64,000 nt of DNA from assembly GCF_905147045.1 (NCBI RefSeq), contig NC_065896.1, positions 893,001 through 957,000 of the forward strand, read 5' to 3'. Below, in pieces: positions 33,498 through 46,529 of this stretch. The position numbers were made by a program, and so were the translations under genes. Every line of letters begins with the position of its first letter. The first letter of the stretch is position 1. This DNA is from Nymphalis io (lineage: Eukaryota; Arthropoda; Insecta; Lepidoptera; Nymphalidae). The notes beneath the pieces were generated by a model. It did not search any database. It was not told the origin of the DNA and saw only the letters and a program-made list of their open reading frames with translations.

Positions 33498-33924
33498 TAC
33501 ATTATATTAAATTAAATAAAACATTTATAATTTAGCAATTACTTTATTTGTTGTAAAGATCCTCCTTTTGTATAAAAATAAAACAAATCGTTAACTTATA
33601 TTATTTGCATTTTTTCCTGTTATTTTGGTCCATAAATCTCTTTTGTGTCCAATTCTGATATTTTTTTCGGAGAATCAAAAATCCCCTTTTTAACTGCTGA
33701 CAGGGTGGCTGAAATGTGCCTCTGACGTTTGATGAATGAATTTTACGGAGAATAGTCGAGTTAATTGTACTGAACAAATATGTCTAATTTTTGATGGAAC
33801 AGTTTAATTACGGACGGTAATACGATACAGAAAATCAACGACCTTTACACACACATTATTCGCACCTCGGTAATTTGCTAATGCTGGAAATCTGTACCAA
33901 AATAATGTATACACTTTGATTGTC
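33498..33924. other. No gene seen
   Basis: AT-rich; no supported feature. Confidence 0.5.
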
Positions 33925-34200
33925 GCGTTTGTTCAATGGCTAGCTTATAAAACTGGAGATCGCTAGGTCCTGGGTTCAAACGCCAATAAGAAATTATTGA
34001 CTGTCATTAAAGTGTCTGTATAAGTCAGACGTTTGGAAGCTGGTGGTAGAATATGTGTCACCCATCTGAGTGTTTGGGTTAAGTAGCAATACTAAGTAAT
34101 GGTTTGAATGATGAATGAGTCATTGTGACTATAGGTTGGTGGCGCATTGGTGATGTAAGGAAAATGTCTACGAAACATTACCACAGCACAGGCAAATATA
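33925..34200 (+). mobile_element. Composite: SINE-D-like head joined to SINE-B body
   Basis: A tRNA-like head (TCAATGGCTAGCTTATAAAA, B box GTCCTGGGTTCAAACGCC) is followed about 60 bases later by GCTGGTGGTAGAATATGTG and the rest of a diverged SINE-B (GGTTTGAATGATGAATGAGT, GGTTGGTGGCGCATTGG). Nested insertion or a true chimeric SINE are both possible. Confidence 0.5.
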
Positions 34201-34731
34201 TATATTAACGAATCTATCTGAATATGTTTTTTTTATGTCCTGTGTGGAAATCAGTGAATACAAACTCCACGCTCCATTATTATCATCTACAAATATTCTG
34301 GTAATATGAAATAAGCCTTATCCATTAATTTAAAGTTATAAATATAAACAGTTAAAGCATCAATAATTACAAAAATAAATCTCTTGATAATTCATTATTC
34401 TTCATGATTCAGACGAAAGCAAATACTGTTTTTATCAAAAAAATATTCAGCTTTCGATGAGAAATAAACCCAAGGATTCTGTAACGAATTTCAATTCGAG
34501 AAACATGTAGAGTCGAATAAGCCGGCACATGTTCACCTTTGATACAAGATACCGTGTAACTCGAACATTGAACCAGCAAAGACTGTATGCAAATACAGGA
34601 AAAGGCTGACTCGAGTGCTTGAACTAGAATTCGCAGAATCACTAGAAAAATCGAAAGAGTTCAAAAAGTTTTGCTTATAGTTTGAGAGTATTCAAAAAAC
34701 ACACAAACAAACAAATATATTATCAATAATA

Positions 34732-35035
34732 CTGCCTCATTGATCTAGTGGATGTTTAGCCGCTGACCCGGAGGTCCTGGGTTCAATTCCCAGGTCGGGC
34801 CAATAAAAAGTTATTATATATAAAAAGAACGTAAAGCCGTTGGTAATGCGTCTGAACTCTTTCTGGTCTTGTCGGATTGCCGTCCCATCGGATTATGATA
34901 GCTAGGGAATAGAGTGCACCTGTGTTTGCGCATACACTTGTGCATTAGAATATCTCCTGCATAGTTGGCTAATCTCTCTTGATATTGGCCGCCGTGGCCG
35001 ATATCTTATCAATATATCTTGTATATAATAAATAT
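34732..35035 (+). mobile_element. SINE-D, best copy
   Basis: The tRNA-derived head has A-box region GATCTAGTGGATGTTTAGCC and B box GGGTTCAATTCCCAGG. The body reads GTAAAGCCGTTGGTAATGCG, GGTCTTGTCGGATTGCCGTC and ATCTCTCTTGATATTGGCCG. The acceptor-stem halves do not pair, so this is not a tRNA gene. Confidence 0.75.
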
Positions 35036-35550
35036 AAAACATGAAATAATAATAAATAATGTCAAACTTATTGGATTTTGGCTTCGATGGACAATCTAAA
35101 AAGCTCACAAACTTAGAAAATTGAAAAGTACACAAGTGTGTGCGTAAATAAACATACGCTCTCGTAGTGAATGGAGAGGACCGAATAGGATCATTCACAA
35201 GATTAATGGTTGAAAAACCGCCAACTTCTTAACTTAGGTCCTAGTTAATATTTAAACTAATAAAACTAACATATTTTACTAGCCAACCTGAAAATCTTTT
35301 AATTCAATTTCTTTATTTGAATAGATTGAGTTACATTAGGTATTGCATTATTATGTACAATCTGCTGTCAATTTTCATGTAAATATAATAAAATAAAATG
35401 GATTCTTAATCTACTTTTAGCTAAATACAATTTACATTGCATAATTAAAACATATAAAAATATTAAAAAAAAAAGAGTTTCAAAATATTGTATCCCAATT
35501 TAAATAATCTATTCTAATGAAATGTCATTTTATATTTATTCCGCAATTTA
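35036..35550. other. No gene seen; AT-rich
   Basis: I see no supported feature. Confidence 0.45.
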
Positions 35551-35725
35551 GTTATTTATTTATTTACACTTTATTGTACACCACAAAGATTAAAAAAAAA
35601 TTACAAAACATGAATACAACCTAATTATGAGTAGCATACAACTTCGGCGACCTTATTGCTTCATAGCGATCTTTACCAGACAACCAACGGCGTAGGGAAT
35701 AACACATAGGATGGGTAAATACAAT
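35551..35725 (-). mobile_element. LINE 3' UTR fragment
   Basis: TTATTTATTTACACTTTATT and GTACACCACAAAG, with GGCGACCTTATTGCTTCATA, look like the complement of a widespread lepidopteran LINE 3' end; that similarity is from memory. No coding part remains. Confidence 0.5.
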
Positions 35726-36621
35726 AACATAAATCTGTATAAAAAAAAACAAACTAACAATGTCAAATAAAAATATAAAATACACATATATCAATAAAAA
35801 ATAATATATTTTTTTATAAAATTACAAGTACATAATATGAATACAATAAACAATAAATACGATAAAGATTACGGTATGTTTGTATTAAAAAACGAACACA
35901 GAACCTCGTGATCCGCTGTATAATTTAGTTTCACCATCTACAAAAATGTCTCACTGGTTGACATTTAGAATAAGTCATGGCAAATTTGTATAAATTTCAG
36001 CAAATATTGTCAATTTTAAAGGCTTTCAGATCACATCAACTGGTTATTCGACCTTCATAACTTCCATATAAAACACTATTCTCTTAAAATATCCCAGCGC
36101 ATTGTGTATCGCTGCACTTTAACTTAATTTCCTGATTACATTGGAGCCTTCGCATTTCGAAAGTTCGCTGTTAATTGCAGCACTAATATAATTCGGAACT
36201 GCCTTGTAGCTCTCCCAAATTCAATAGTGCTTCAAGTTCATTATAAGCGGTCAGAAAATTTGTAATTATAAATTGCACGAGTAATGCTTTTAAAATTTAA
36301 TTTCGGGTGTTTGCGGTTAGCTTTCACTTGTTTTAACTCGCATGCAGATATAGAACCCATTAATATATTAAGTTGTTTGCGCATAATTTAATGGTAACCC
36401 ACATTAAATTTGAACTCTATCGTGTTAAAAGTTTTATACAGTTTTATTACGATATTAATTGGTGTGATTGACTTTTACTGAACCTATTTCAATCTGTTAA
36501 ACTTAATTTATTTTGTCAAATTTAATTTGTTAAACCTTTTGAACTATAATTATTTACTTAAAAAAAACATGTGACATTCAATTGAAAATATATATAATTA
36601 TGTAATTCATTCTTAATTACT
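35726..36621. other. No gene seen; AT-rich
   Basis: I see no supported feature. Confidence 0.45.
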
Positions 36622-36787
36622 TGCTAATGTTATAAGTACGAAAAAGCTTTTATTTCTTCATTTGTTTGTTACGCTTTAAAATACAACATCATAAAATTAT
36701 GCATATAAGTTGTCAGGTACAGAAAAGGACGTAGGGTATATGACACCTCCCCTCTAGCAAAAGCGCAGAACCGCGTGCGGAAACTAG
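36622..36787 (+). mobile_element. Helitron-like element, diverged
   Basis: GTTATAAGTACGAAAAAGC, TTTGTTTGTTACGCTTTAAA, and a decayed hairpin GAACCGCGTGCGGAAACTAG at the 3' end. Confidence 0.5.
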
Positions 36788-37097
36788 ATAAAATAAATTC
36801 AATTGCATCTTCACCCACCGACCGTGAATAATTTCACAAGAGCTATATCATAATTAGTTCAGCTGTACGAAATTCAGACTGGAGTTCAAATCCAGCGGAA
36901 TATTACATTTCATTCGACTAACTTGATCTTGCAAAATGGCAGCCACCATTCCTCATATTAAATTTATCGTGTCTTCCTTCAAAGCTAATAAACTTGGGAC
37001 GTTTGAAACTAAATAAACCCAATTAATTGAAATTTGATAACAAATTATTTGACTTAACTTAATATTTAATAATATGAGTATTTAAGCAATTTTGAAC

Positions 37098-37322
37098 CCA
37101 GATGGCTAAGTTACAACACGTGAATATAACTGAAGATTTAACCAAAAACCACCAGCACCAATTTTCATCTCGTCATCTCGAGCTTGACAGTGAAAGAAAA
37201 AATCGTAAGAAAACCTGCACGTGTCAAATGAAAATATGCCACAAGTATAATAAATCCTCATTGGATCGAAACCTCTAAGAAGAGAAGACATTAGCCCAGC
37301 ATTGGGACATTGACAGGCTCTT
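37098..37322 (+). mobile_element. SINE-A, old diverged copy
   Basis: The order of blocks is preserved (GATGGCTAAG, TTTTCATCTCGTCATCTCG, GAAAACCTGCACGTGTC, CATTAGCCCAGCATTGGGAC), but there are many substitutions and small deletions. Confidence 0.65.
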
Positions 37323-38404
37323 AGTTTTTACACATTACATTATATATATCGAATAAAATTTTGAAAACAATCTATATGTGAAAAGGATATAAAATATAAC
37401 AATTTACGACGTTTACTTTAGTGAAATTATAATTTTTAATGATAGCGAAACTCTATGAGCCACAATCCGCGAACGGAGCGCCTAATCACGTTTTAGGTAT
37501 TTTGTTTGTGATTTGCGTTGATTTAAATGAATCTGTACAGCTTATCCGTAGAGATAAGCAAGCGTATTCCTGGTTAATCTGCTTGAAACCTTCTTTAAGC
37601 CATGATAGTCTTGTGATTATTACTATGTAAATACTGAAAAACTAAGAAGCCAATTCAATGGTGATAGGGTTGTCATCAACAAATTTGTAAAGACGTTTCT
37701 ATTAAAAATAAAACGAAGCTTTTTATTTTTACGGCTTAGTTAAAGCTGACTTTGTAGCAAACACAGATTAACCTACCAACTAAAGGTCAAAACATAGATA
37801 TATATATATATATATATATAGTCGATAAATCATTACTACCATTTAACCAACGCCAAATTTATCTAAGATAGCTGCCAAGTAAAAGTCGACACCCCCGATA
37901 AAAGAAGAGTTTAATTTTTTTGCTATATAGTGTCTGATAGTTGGTCTTTCCACAAGCATGACTGAATTGTTCAGTAGTTTGACTTGCGTTAATAGTTCCA
38001 TAGGTTATGTGTAAAAAATATAAGGAATAATGTATATATATACATATATATTTATAAATAAAAATATTTATTTACAGCAAAAAATAAATAAAAATATTAC
38101 GCACTTGATACAATAACTGGGTTGTTTGCTGAAACGACATCAAAATTGTATTTCCGGTGGCATCCACACTAAGCAAGCTTATGTCGTAGATACATGCTAC
38201 GATTGCATACCTTGTATACCTTGCTACGATTTACAGAGAGCGTTCCACCTAAGGTTAATGGTATGCACTTGAAATATTTATGTATATATAACAAACACGC
38301 TTTTAGAAATAAAAACTGCAAATTGATATAATTACAGTCCTAGTTTTAGATCATTAATGAGCAACATATTATGATTGGTTCAATTAATTCATATTTTTTA
38401 TATA
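37323..38404. other. No gene seen
   Basis: AT-rich with an (AT)n run at 37,797-37,820. Confidence 0.45.
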
Positions 38405-39003
38405 CGCCACCGCCTCGCCAGCCCGCAAGATGCCTCTTCACGCCTCGTTTGAAGAAACCGAGGTTGTAGGAGGGAACACGTGTTCTGGTAAAGAATTCCA
38501 TTTTTTAGCGGTGCGAAAAAGAAAAAAGTTGCCAAATTTCTTTGTCTGCGATGGAATTGATGTCACAGTTAGGTGGTGACATCGAGAATCAGCACGCGTA
38601 GTCTTGTCATGGAAAGGGGAAGCAGGAATTAAAGAGAATAATTCCTCAGAGCACTCGCCGTGATACATTCTATAGAAAGCGCTTAGTGCTGCGCTGCTAT
38701 CACTCGACGCAATTGTTAAAGACTCGAGGGTGTTAGTCATTTTTACATCGCCAATAATGCGTATCGCACGTCGTTACAACCGATTCAAGGCCTCCAGTAG
38801 GTACTTAGCCATCCCAAAGGTACGAGCAATATTCAACGCAAGACCGCGCCTGCGTTTTATATAACAGGAGCAGTTGTTGTGGTGTGAAAAAACGCCGCAC
38901 TTTGTTCAGGACCCCGAGTTTCCGTGAGGCTGTTTTGATAAGAGCCTCGATATAATCCCTTGGATTGAGGTCGCACCGAACGTCAATTCCCAGCATGGCA
39001 ATT
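38405..39003 (-). mobile_element. LINE-J fragment, degenerate
   Basis: Two minus-strand frames (38,438-38,740 and 38,805-38,996) carry YHGECSEELFSLIPASPF and MLGIDVRCDLNPRDYIEALI, separated by frame breaks and a missing piece of the WDGSAKYLLEA region. The 3' UTR and tail are absent. Confidence 0.82.
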
Positions 39004-39925
39004 TATTAAAAGTGAGAAATGTAGCAAACCTATCTAAACTACCTGCAATTAGTGATTAGGGGATTGATAAATATTTCATATTAATATTATATAAAGAGAC
39101 TTCGCTCTCAACTTGTTTTTGTTTTTTCAAATTGCGGTACGGGTAATTTAGCTATGACGTCCGTCAAACGTGTAGATGCGTGAGCGGGCCCTTTCGTTCG
39201 ATCATTGAATGGCCTCCCTATCAAAGCTGGCTGCCACTCCAGCTTCAGGAATTACAAATTATAGAAATTGATTAAAACATATTTTTTTCAAGACGAATTC
39301 TGTTGCGCCATCATATATATTTAACTTATGTTATTTTGTTTTCCCATATTTCACTGACTTTCTTATAATTTATAAATAAGTATGACGTAATATTTTTCTG
39401 TCAAGTAGTAACTGCCTTTTGAATATTTTTAAGTTGCCAAAATGGTCTTTTAAAAGGGCGGCAAAGAGAGTTGTGAATATGGAGGGACATAATAAATGGC
39501 TGCCGAGCTGAATATTTGGCTCCTTTTATTTATAAACAGTATCGACCACGCGCTGACCACATCTACCATAATAATATGTATATACATGAACACTTTTTTT
39601 TTAATGAAGTCGGTTACATTTTTATTATCACGAAGGCAGACTAACCTGTTTAAAGTGCTTCTATAAATAAATTATTGATTTTCTTTAATCATAAATCCTT
39701 TACAAACCATCATAATAACAAAAACAACAATCATTTCGATATTACACATAAGATTAAACTACTAAGCATCATAGATCGATAATTTCATTAAAAAATATAG
39801 TCAGATTATAATAATTTTCTGTTACGATGACCATTTAAAAAAAGTGACATAAGTATTAAACGAACCCACTATAGATTTCGACACAAGATTCAATGATTTA
39901 TTTATGACCCACTTTATTAATAAAA
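39004..39925. other. No gene seen
   Basis: Modest GC rise at 39,165-39,240; no exon or repeat identified. Confidence 0.4.
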
Positions 39926-40244
39926 GCCGAGATGGCCTAGTGGTAAGAACGCGTGAATCTTAACCGATGATCGCGGGTTCAAACCCGGGCAAGCACCACT
40001 GAATTTTCATGTGCTTAATTTGTGTTTATAATTCATCTCGTGCTTAACGGTGAAGGAAAACATCGTGAGGAAACCTGCATGTGTCTAATTTCATTGAAAT
40101 TCTGCCACATGTGTATTCTACCAACCCGCATTGGAGCAGCGTGGTGGAATAAGCTCCAAACCTTCTCCTCAAAAGGGAGAGGAGGCCTTAGCCCAGCAGT
40201 GGGACATTAACAGGCTGTTACTGTACTGTTACTGTTATTAATAA
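39926..40244 (+). mobile_element. SINE-A, full length with target-site duplication
   Basis: It runs from GCCGAGATGGCCTAGTGG through B box GGGTTCAAACCC to a short TTACTG tail. TTATTAATAA flanks it at 39,914-39,923 and 40,235-40,244. The clean duplication and intact boxes mark this as one of the youngest copies. Confidence 0.92.
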
Positions 40245-40419
40245 GGGTATTCGCTATTTTGATTTCGGAGGAAGGCATATAAAGATAATCACATGATTAC
40301 TCAGACATACTGGGAGTTGAATACGAACATTAATTAGTCAAAGAATAAGAACTTTATTACTAATTAATACAGTTGCTTCACAACATATTACCATTTTCAT
40401 GATAATTCTCATTAGCTAT

Positions 40420-40612
40420 GCTTTCGGCAAGCCCGTCCGAGTAGCTACACCCGTAGGTGAGTAAGTCAATGCAACTGTAAGTACAAGGGACGTAACATCT
40501 TAGTTCCGAAGGTTGGTAGCATATTTGCGATGTAAGGAATTGTTAGTAGTAATGTTAGGCGATGGTGACCACTTACTATCAGATGGCCTATTTACCCGAC
40601 CGGCTACATATA
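40420..40612 (+). mobile_element. SINE-B, diverged
   Basis: AAGCCCGTCCGAGTAGCTAC, GTAAGTACAAGGGACGTAAC and GACCACTTACTATCAGATGG follow SINE-B order; the middle is shortened. Confidence 0.6.
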
Positions 40613-41985
40613 ACATAAAAAACGACGATCTCCTTAATCTTATTGCCGAAATATTTTATAATAATAAGTTCTGTGATATATATATTCTGGTAGCGCAAAA
40701 TACTATTTGTTTCGGTCGGTTTTGAACCATACATCATACTCGGTACTACTATATATGAGAAAATTCAATATCTAGCAAATTTTAAAACAAGACGTTACGA
40801 GAACCTGACAAGATAGAACAGCGGTCTGGTAACCACGTGAGACTATTAATAACTTTAAAGACGGATAGGACACACCTAATGGATGGAACACATCTGGTAA
40901 AGCGAAACGAATGCAATAAAAGGTGCATTTAAGATTAAAATCTTAAATGTAATAGATATTTAACAAGCAAAACCAAACCGCCGGCGTCGGCAGACGTTAT
41001 CTACCATGAATGCATTCACCGAAATGCGCTGCATCTTCTGGTTTTATATTTATATTAGTTTAGTAATTTATTCAGTGGGGTAAAAAACGTCTTCTCGTTT
41101 ATTAACATACATATATGAAGGAATTTGTTTTTATTGTTTTATTGTTATAATGAAGTCTCTACTGCAAAGCAAGACCAGACTTTGACAGGCACGGTGACTT
41201 GTAAATGACATATGACTGTGACAGGAATTGATTTGAATTAAAATACTAAGAGGAAATGCTTTGTTTTATCCTAGCTAGTCCGGTGATACAATTGGGTTCC
41301 AGGGTAATATTTTTAACGACAAAATTAAATAAATAAAATTGTTATTTCGCCCGTGCGTAATCGATACAGGCAGCTTGTATATTATATAGATTCTAAGAAG
41401 TGAATTGCTTTAATTATTTTAAAGGTGTTATTATTAAGGCATTATCTACAGTGAAGACGTTGTGGGCTCATGTTAGATGCATCAGCTCTACTAAAAGCTA
41501 TTCCGTCAAACACAACGCTGAACGCGATGGTGAAATGTCAGAATGTGTAATATAATATTGACTATAGAAATTGACATTTATAGGAAACACACGTCATAAT
41601 AGCGGTTCACTATCACCGTTAGTCGATTTTATACATTTCATAATTGTGTGTGTACGAAATGTGTCTGTGCAGCGCCGTACGTGTTAGTAAAAATTCGGCA
41701 ATCCTACCATTGGATAAATCGTAAAATTGGGGTGACATTTTTATGACATTTTAAAATGAAATTCTTAATTTCATTAATTTCTTAATAAATAAAACTTGGA
41801 TGTTGGCATATATGTATGAGGTCAATAAACTTCGACATCGTTTGACAATTGGTATATACATACTATATAAGCACGGATTATATTACGTCACATCAAGATT
41901 ACAGGTCGAAATTAGGACAGGCACCAAGAGTTTCATTTGCTTAATTCGTGATTATAACTCATCTTAGGTGGTCTAAAAACCTGTA
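40613..41985. other. No gene seen
   Basis: A scrap at 41,915-41,965 (TTGCTTAATTCGTGATTATA) resembles the SINE-A body. Confidence 0.4.
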
Positions 41986-42280
41986 TTTTTTATAGAACAG
42001 GTAGGTGGAAGAGCATATCGGCCACCTCGGATAGTAAGTGGTCATCAATGCCCATAGACATAGGCATTGTAAGAAACGTTAACAATTGCTTACGTCGCCA
42101 ATGCGCCACCAACCTTGGGAACTAAGATGTTTTGTCCTTTGTGCTTGTAATAACACTAGCTCACTCACCCTTCAAACCGGGACACAACAATACCAAGTAC
42201 TGCTGTTTTGCAGTAGAATATCAAATGAGTGGGTGGTACCTACCCAGTCGAGATTTCATAAAGCCCTACTACCAGTAATA
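41986..42280 (-). mobile_element. SINE-B, minus strand
   Basis: The complement of the tail and body runs from ATAGAACAGGTAGGTGGAAG to AGCCCTACTACCAGTA. The hairpin region is altered (CCACCTCGGATAGTAAGTGG). Confidence 0.75.
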
Positions 42281-44480
42281 TGCATGTTTACCCACCAACC
42301 CGAATTGGTGCTGATGCAGTTAGCTTATATAAAGTTAATTATCAAAGGATCTGCCTTGTCAACATCACTCACCTTACAGGTACCAGGTTTAAATATTAGC
42401 TTAAGCCACAATTAATTAGTCATTGGTATTAAGAATCAATGCCTAAACCTGCGGTACAGGTGTGTAGATAATTACACAGCTGAGGTTTACGAGCTGAACT
42501 GTATTTACTCTTCGGCAATAGGAAATTGTGGATCGTCATGAAATCGACTCTTATCTTGTCTCAATCTTGTACAATGTCTTTATATCTCTATCGTATCATC
42601 GATTGCGTGTGTGATTGCATTATAATAAAATATATGCTATTTTGATTATATTTGAAGTTAATTTAAATTACTTATCCGTAAAATACCAATACGAACTCTC
42701 ATCATCATCATCGTAATATGTCTAGGAGTAATTAATTGATTCAGCGTTACTAAGAAAACTGATCGATTATTTTTTCTCTCACTAACCAGATAAAATAAGC
42801 TTCATAGCATTTTGAAACAAATGAAAATACTTTAAAATAATTAAAAACAAATAAATATACTAATAATATATATATATTTCAAAAATCAAAATCAAAATAT
42901 CCTTTATTAGCCAACTTAATTTTTTTAATAAAAACGTTCCTAGAACCTGATCGCTGCGCCCCTGACGGGTTCTATCTATACGACCCAGGGATTAACTCAA
43001 ACACACATTTTTTTGTCAAAATTGGTCCAGCCTCTTTGAAGAAGTTCAGTGATAGACACAAGCACAAAAGAATTATATATACATATGTCGGAAGAACTGA
43101 CGGAATAGAGTTGATTTTTGTTAGAAAAACGCGAGTTACAGATACTTTATAATTTAAATAGTTTATAAATTTAAATTTTAATTTCATTTTATTTGATTTG
43201 TTATAATTTTTATATAGCTTAAAATCTTACATTTTTATTCTATACTGTGTCTTACGTCACGACAAATCAGAGTAGAGGTTAGCCCCGAGCGGGTTCGAGG
43301 TGCCATCCCATCTTAACCTGCTTTTGGCGGCAATTGTAAAAAGGTTCGGTGTGGATCAATTTGGGAGATGGAATAATTGATTTAAGTAGATCGGTGTCGA
43401 GAACCCGCTGGTCGATTATATTAATTGTTCATTATTGTATTGTATTACTAAAGTAAAATCGTAAAACCAATTGAATTATACGAAAGAGCGAACATTTTTT
43501 TTTTGTACTTGCATATAATCCAAATGACGCCTACTAAACGTCTGAGGAAGATTCTACGGAACGAGGAGAATGGTTCTTCTCCAATATATAATATAAATAT
43601 GTAAAAATAGCACTATCGTATCGAAATATATATTCTCTTGAGAAGCGGTTAGAAATTCAGTATGAAATAATTCAGAATTCTCTTATGTAAAATTTAATTA
43701 CACTATAGACTAAACACTATTGACTATAACTGAAGGCGTAAGTATTCGATAACATTTTTTTTCCCTTACTACCTTAATATAATCAACTTAAGTTCTTATT
43801 TTAAAAATTGAACAAATATATCTTGCATGTAAAATATATGTAAATAAATACGTTCTGGGACGACATATCCACAATATGGATGTCGAATTTGTATCAAAGC
43901 GAGAAGTCAAGATAGCCTTGCATATTTCAAACTCCATTAACTCGTATCGTACCGAAACATTTGAAAAATGCAATTTCCAATCTTAAGCACCCTGTATTAA
44001 GGATCAATTTAGAACGAAAAACTTCAAAATTACTCCTGGAGAAAGACATTTGAGATATCTCCGTTATATTTGCGGAAAAGAGTGAAACACTTTGAACACC
44101 TATTCACGAATAAAAAGTAAGTCAATTTCTCGTTCGTTCGTTTCTGCACTATTTTTCTTATTGAAAACAAATTTACGTATTACGAATTTACGTATTTATG
44201 TTATGTAATATCTTATTGTCTAGTTCATAATTAAATATTTAACTGAGATTACATTAATTTGAAATGAAATTGCACTGAGCAAAGTTAAAGGCCAAATTAC
44301 ATCCAATTTGAATGGAACGTTAACGTTTTAAAATTATACGTTACAAACGGTAACTTTCTTTTATATTGGTTGTAAATTTCGGAAAATTTAAATGAGGAAT
44401 TCTCACCAGAACATATGTACATAAATGCCTTTATATCATGGATCTGATGATCTAATATAATGTATCCGTGTAAGCGCCAC
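42281..44480. other. No gene seen
   Basis: 42,885-42,925 (TCAAAATCAAAATATCCTTT) resembles the end of a lepidopteran LINE from memory. A GC-richer patch lies at 43,255-43,420. I could support no coding exon. Confidence 0.4.
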
Positions 44481-44582
44481 TTGTACGGTACTCCACGAGT
44501 TTTCGGCTAGATACGTCGGCTATGTTCCACTTGCATTCAGCGGATTTCATCTAATAACAGAGTGATCTCAGTCACTAGATCG

Positions 44583-44778
44583 TCATATCATTCTCCTCAA
44601 GGCAGTTTGCAAGGCCTCCACTTCACACTTTTCGAGGGACGAGCCAAGAAAACGTCTTAGCCAATCTATCATTTCGGCCATATTCGCCATCTGCCAATCC
44701 CGCTTTGCCATCTTCATCCAGACACTGATAGTCACTCGAATGTATCCCAACAACATGATTCCAACGATAGCGATCCCG
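44583..44778 (-). CDS. Terminal coding exon of an unknown gene
   Basis: Reading on the minus strand after CTTTTCATCCCAG, the exon enters in phase 2 and encodes 64 residues to a TGA at 44,583-44,585. The first 20 or so, GIAIVGIMLLGYIRVTISVW, form a good membrane segment. An amphipathic basic-acidic tail follows, including MIDWLRRFLGSS and VEALQTALRRMI. Codon choice is GC-richer than the flanks and there are no internal stops. An alternative acceptor (ATGTAAG) 16 bases upstream would add a few residues. A SINE-B sits 36 bases upstream in the preceding intron. I do not recognise the protein. Confidence 0.45.
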
Positions 44779-44813
44779 CTGGGATGAAAAGTTCCTTACA
44801 TAAATATTAAACC

Positions 44814-44990
44814 ATTTTTTTATAGAACAGGTAGGCAGGCGAGCAAATGGGTCACCTGATGGTAAGTGGTTACCACTGCCCACAGACATTGAAAAAATTG
44901 TTAACCATCGCTTACAACGCCAATGCTTGTGCCTGTAATTACACTGGCTCACTCACCCTTCAAACCAGAAAACAACAATAATAAGTACTG
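44814..44990 (-). mobile_element. SINE-B fragment, minus strand
   Basis: GCGAGCAAATGGGTCACCTG to CCTTCAAACCAGAAAACAAC. It covers the 3' half of SINE-B and lies just upstream of the exon at 44.6 kb. Confidence 0.75.
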
Positions 44991-45232
44991 AGTGACAAGC
45001 TTGTACATAGTTGTACCATTTTCCAGGACTTTACCAGGTGGATCACTTATTGAATTATCAAGTTCTATAGTCAATTTACAAAATAATGATTATTTCTGTA
45101 TCTCTTTTCTATACAAATATATACTATATTCTCAAAACGATTTTATTTTTCGTGACAAACTAAACTTGTCGTTATTTATATTTTTTTATACATAAGAATG
45201 GGTACTGACACTTCATCAACATCAATAATTTT

Positions 45233-45347
45233 TACTGGTGGTAGAACTTTGTGTAATTTTGTCTGGGTAGATACCACCCACTCATCAGATATTCTACCGT
45301 ATAATAGCAGTACTTGGTATTGCTGTGTTCTGGTTTGAAGGGTGTAA
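45233..45347 (+). mobile_element. SINE-B 5' fragment
   Basis: It starts ACTGGTGGTAGAACTTTGTG and stops after GGTTTGAAGGGTGTAAA; the 3' half is missing. Confidence 0.7.
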
Positions 45348-45800
45348 ATAATACGTCTTTTTGTTTTGTTTTGAGTGAGTGAGTGTCGGTATAAGTGCGG
45401 TGTGACACAGTTACTTTTGTATATAGTTCATGTCAAATCCGGGAGGCTATTCCTGAAATCGCGTGACAGAGGCAAAAATCTGGTGGACAACGCAGGTCCG
45501 CTGATTATCTACTTAGTACGCTTGTTGAGCTACAGTTAACAGGCAAGAATGGCCGCTCACTTTTGCACTGTTTTTGTTTCATGTCATTTCAGTCGGTAAT
45601 CTTTAACAGTATTTTTCATATTTTAGTTCAACTTTATATTTTTATACTTTTGTCACTCTTCATTTTTTTTTAATACATTTTCAGTATTTCTTTATAATGT
45701 TCTGTATAATTAATACTTAAACAGAACTGTATAAAGAAATCCGGGAAATATAAAAATCTACAATACAAATGAAAAATATAACATTTTTATATTATTTATA
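45348..45800. other. Unassigned; moderately GC-rich patch
   Basis: 45,365-45,560 is less AT-rich than its surroundings (CCGGGAGGCTATTCCTGAAA, GGTGGACAACGCAGGTCCG), but no frame is convincing. Confidence 0.35.
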
Positions 45801-45987
45801 CCTATATTATAAATGCGAAAATAATTATGTCTGCCTGTTTCGTTTTCATTGCTAAACCACTGAATCGATTTTGATGAAACTTGATGTCACGCAAACTTGA
45901 ACCCCAAGAAAGGAAATAAGGTATATTTTTATACCTACCCTGCATCCCTCACCTTAACACGCAGACGAAGCCGCAGACGAAAACTAG
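45801..45987 (+). mobile_element. Helitron-like element, longer internal region
   Basis: It has CTATATTATAAATGCGAAAA, ACCACTGAATCGATTTTGAT and CTTGAACCCCAAGAAAGGA inside, and ends ACGAAGCCGCAGACGAAAAC followed by TAG. Confidence 0.6.
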
Positions 45988-46417
45988 TCAAATATATGTT
46001 GAAACCGGTTACCTCGAGTCAAAAACTTTACTAGAGTTACTCAATTGCATAAGCTCGTTGGTAGTTAGACTGAATTGTTTCAGGACTATTCAAAACAATT
46101 TATCCTAGACGAAGTTTTAGCTGCAAATTGGATCCTAATTGCTCTCGAAAGAACAATACTCGGAATCACTATCACAAACGTCTATAAAAGCATTATATTA
46201 TATGAAATAAAAATATAATATTTAATTTGATTTTTATAATTTTGTATTATATTTTTTTAATGTTTTGAAACTGGTGGTTTGTGCTGACCTGGCCTGGCTT
46301 AGGCAATATCATAAATATGAATGGTTCTGTGGTTATTTTTTCACGCTTTATGACATCTAAAATATGACATTTACATATAACACACAACCATTAAGATATT
46401 CTAATCTTTAAAGATGA

Positions 46418-46450
46418 TTATGACGCGGGCGAAGCCGCGGGCCAAGCGCT
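46418..46450 (+). mobile_element. Helitron-like 3' hairpin scrap
   Basis: GACGCGGGCGAAGCCGCGGG, the Helitron terminal hairpin, with no element body. Confidence 0.45.
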
Positions 46451-46529
46451 ACTATAAGAGCATTAACATTTACTCCAATCCAAAAACCACTTCTTAATGA
46501 CACTTGTATACAATTTGGCATACGAAACG

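Noticed and set aside
34732..34803. Possible tRNA gene
   Set aside because: The A and B boxes are present but the acceptor arms do not pair and a SINE-D body follows.
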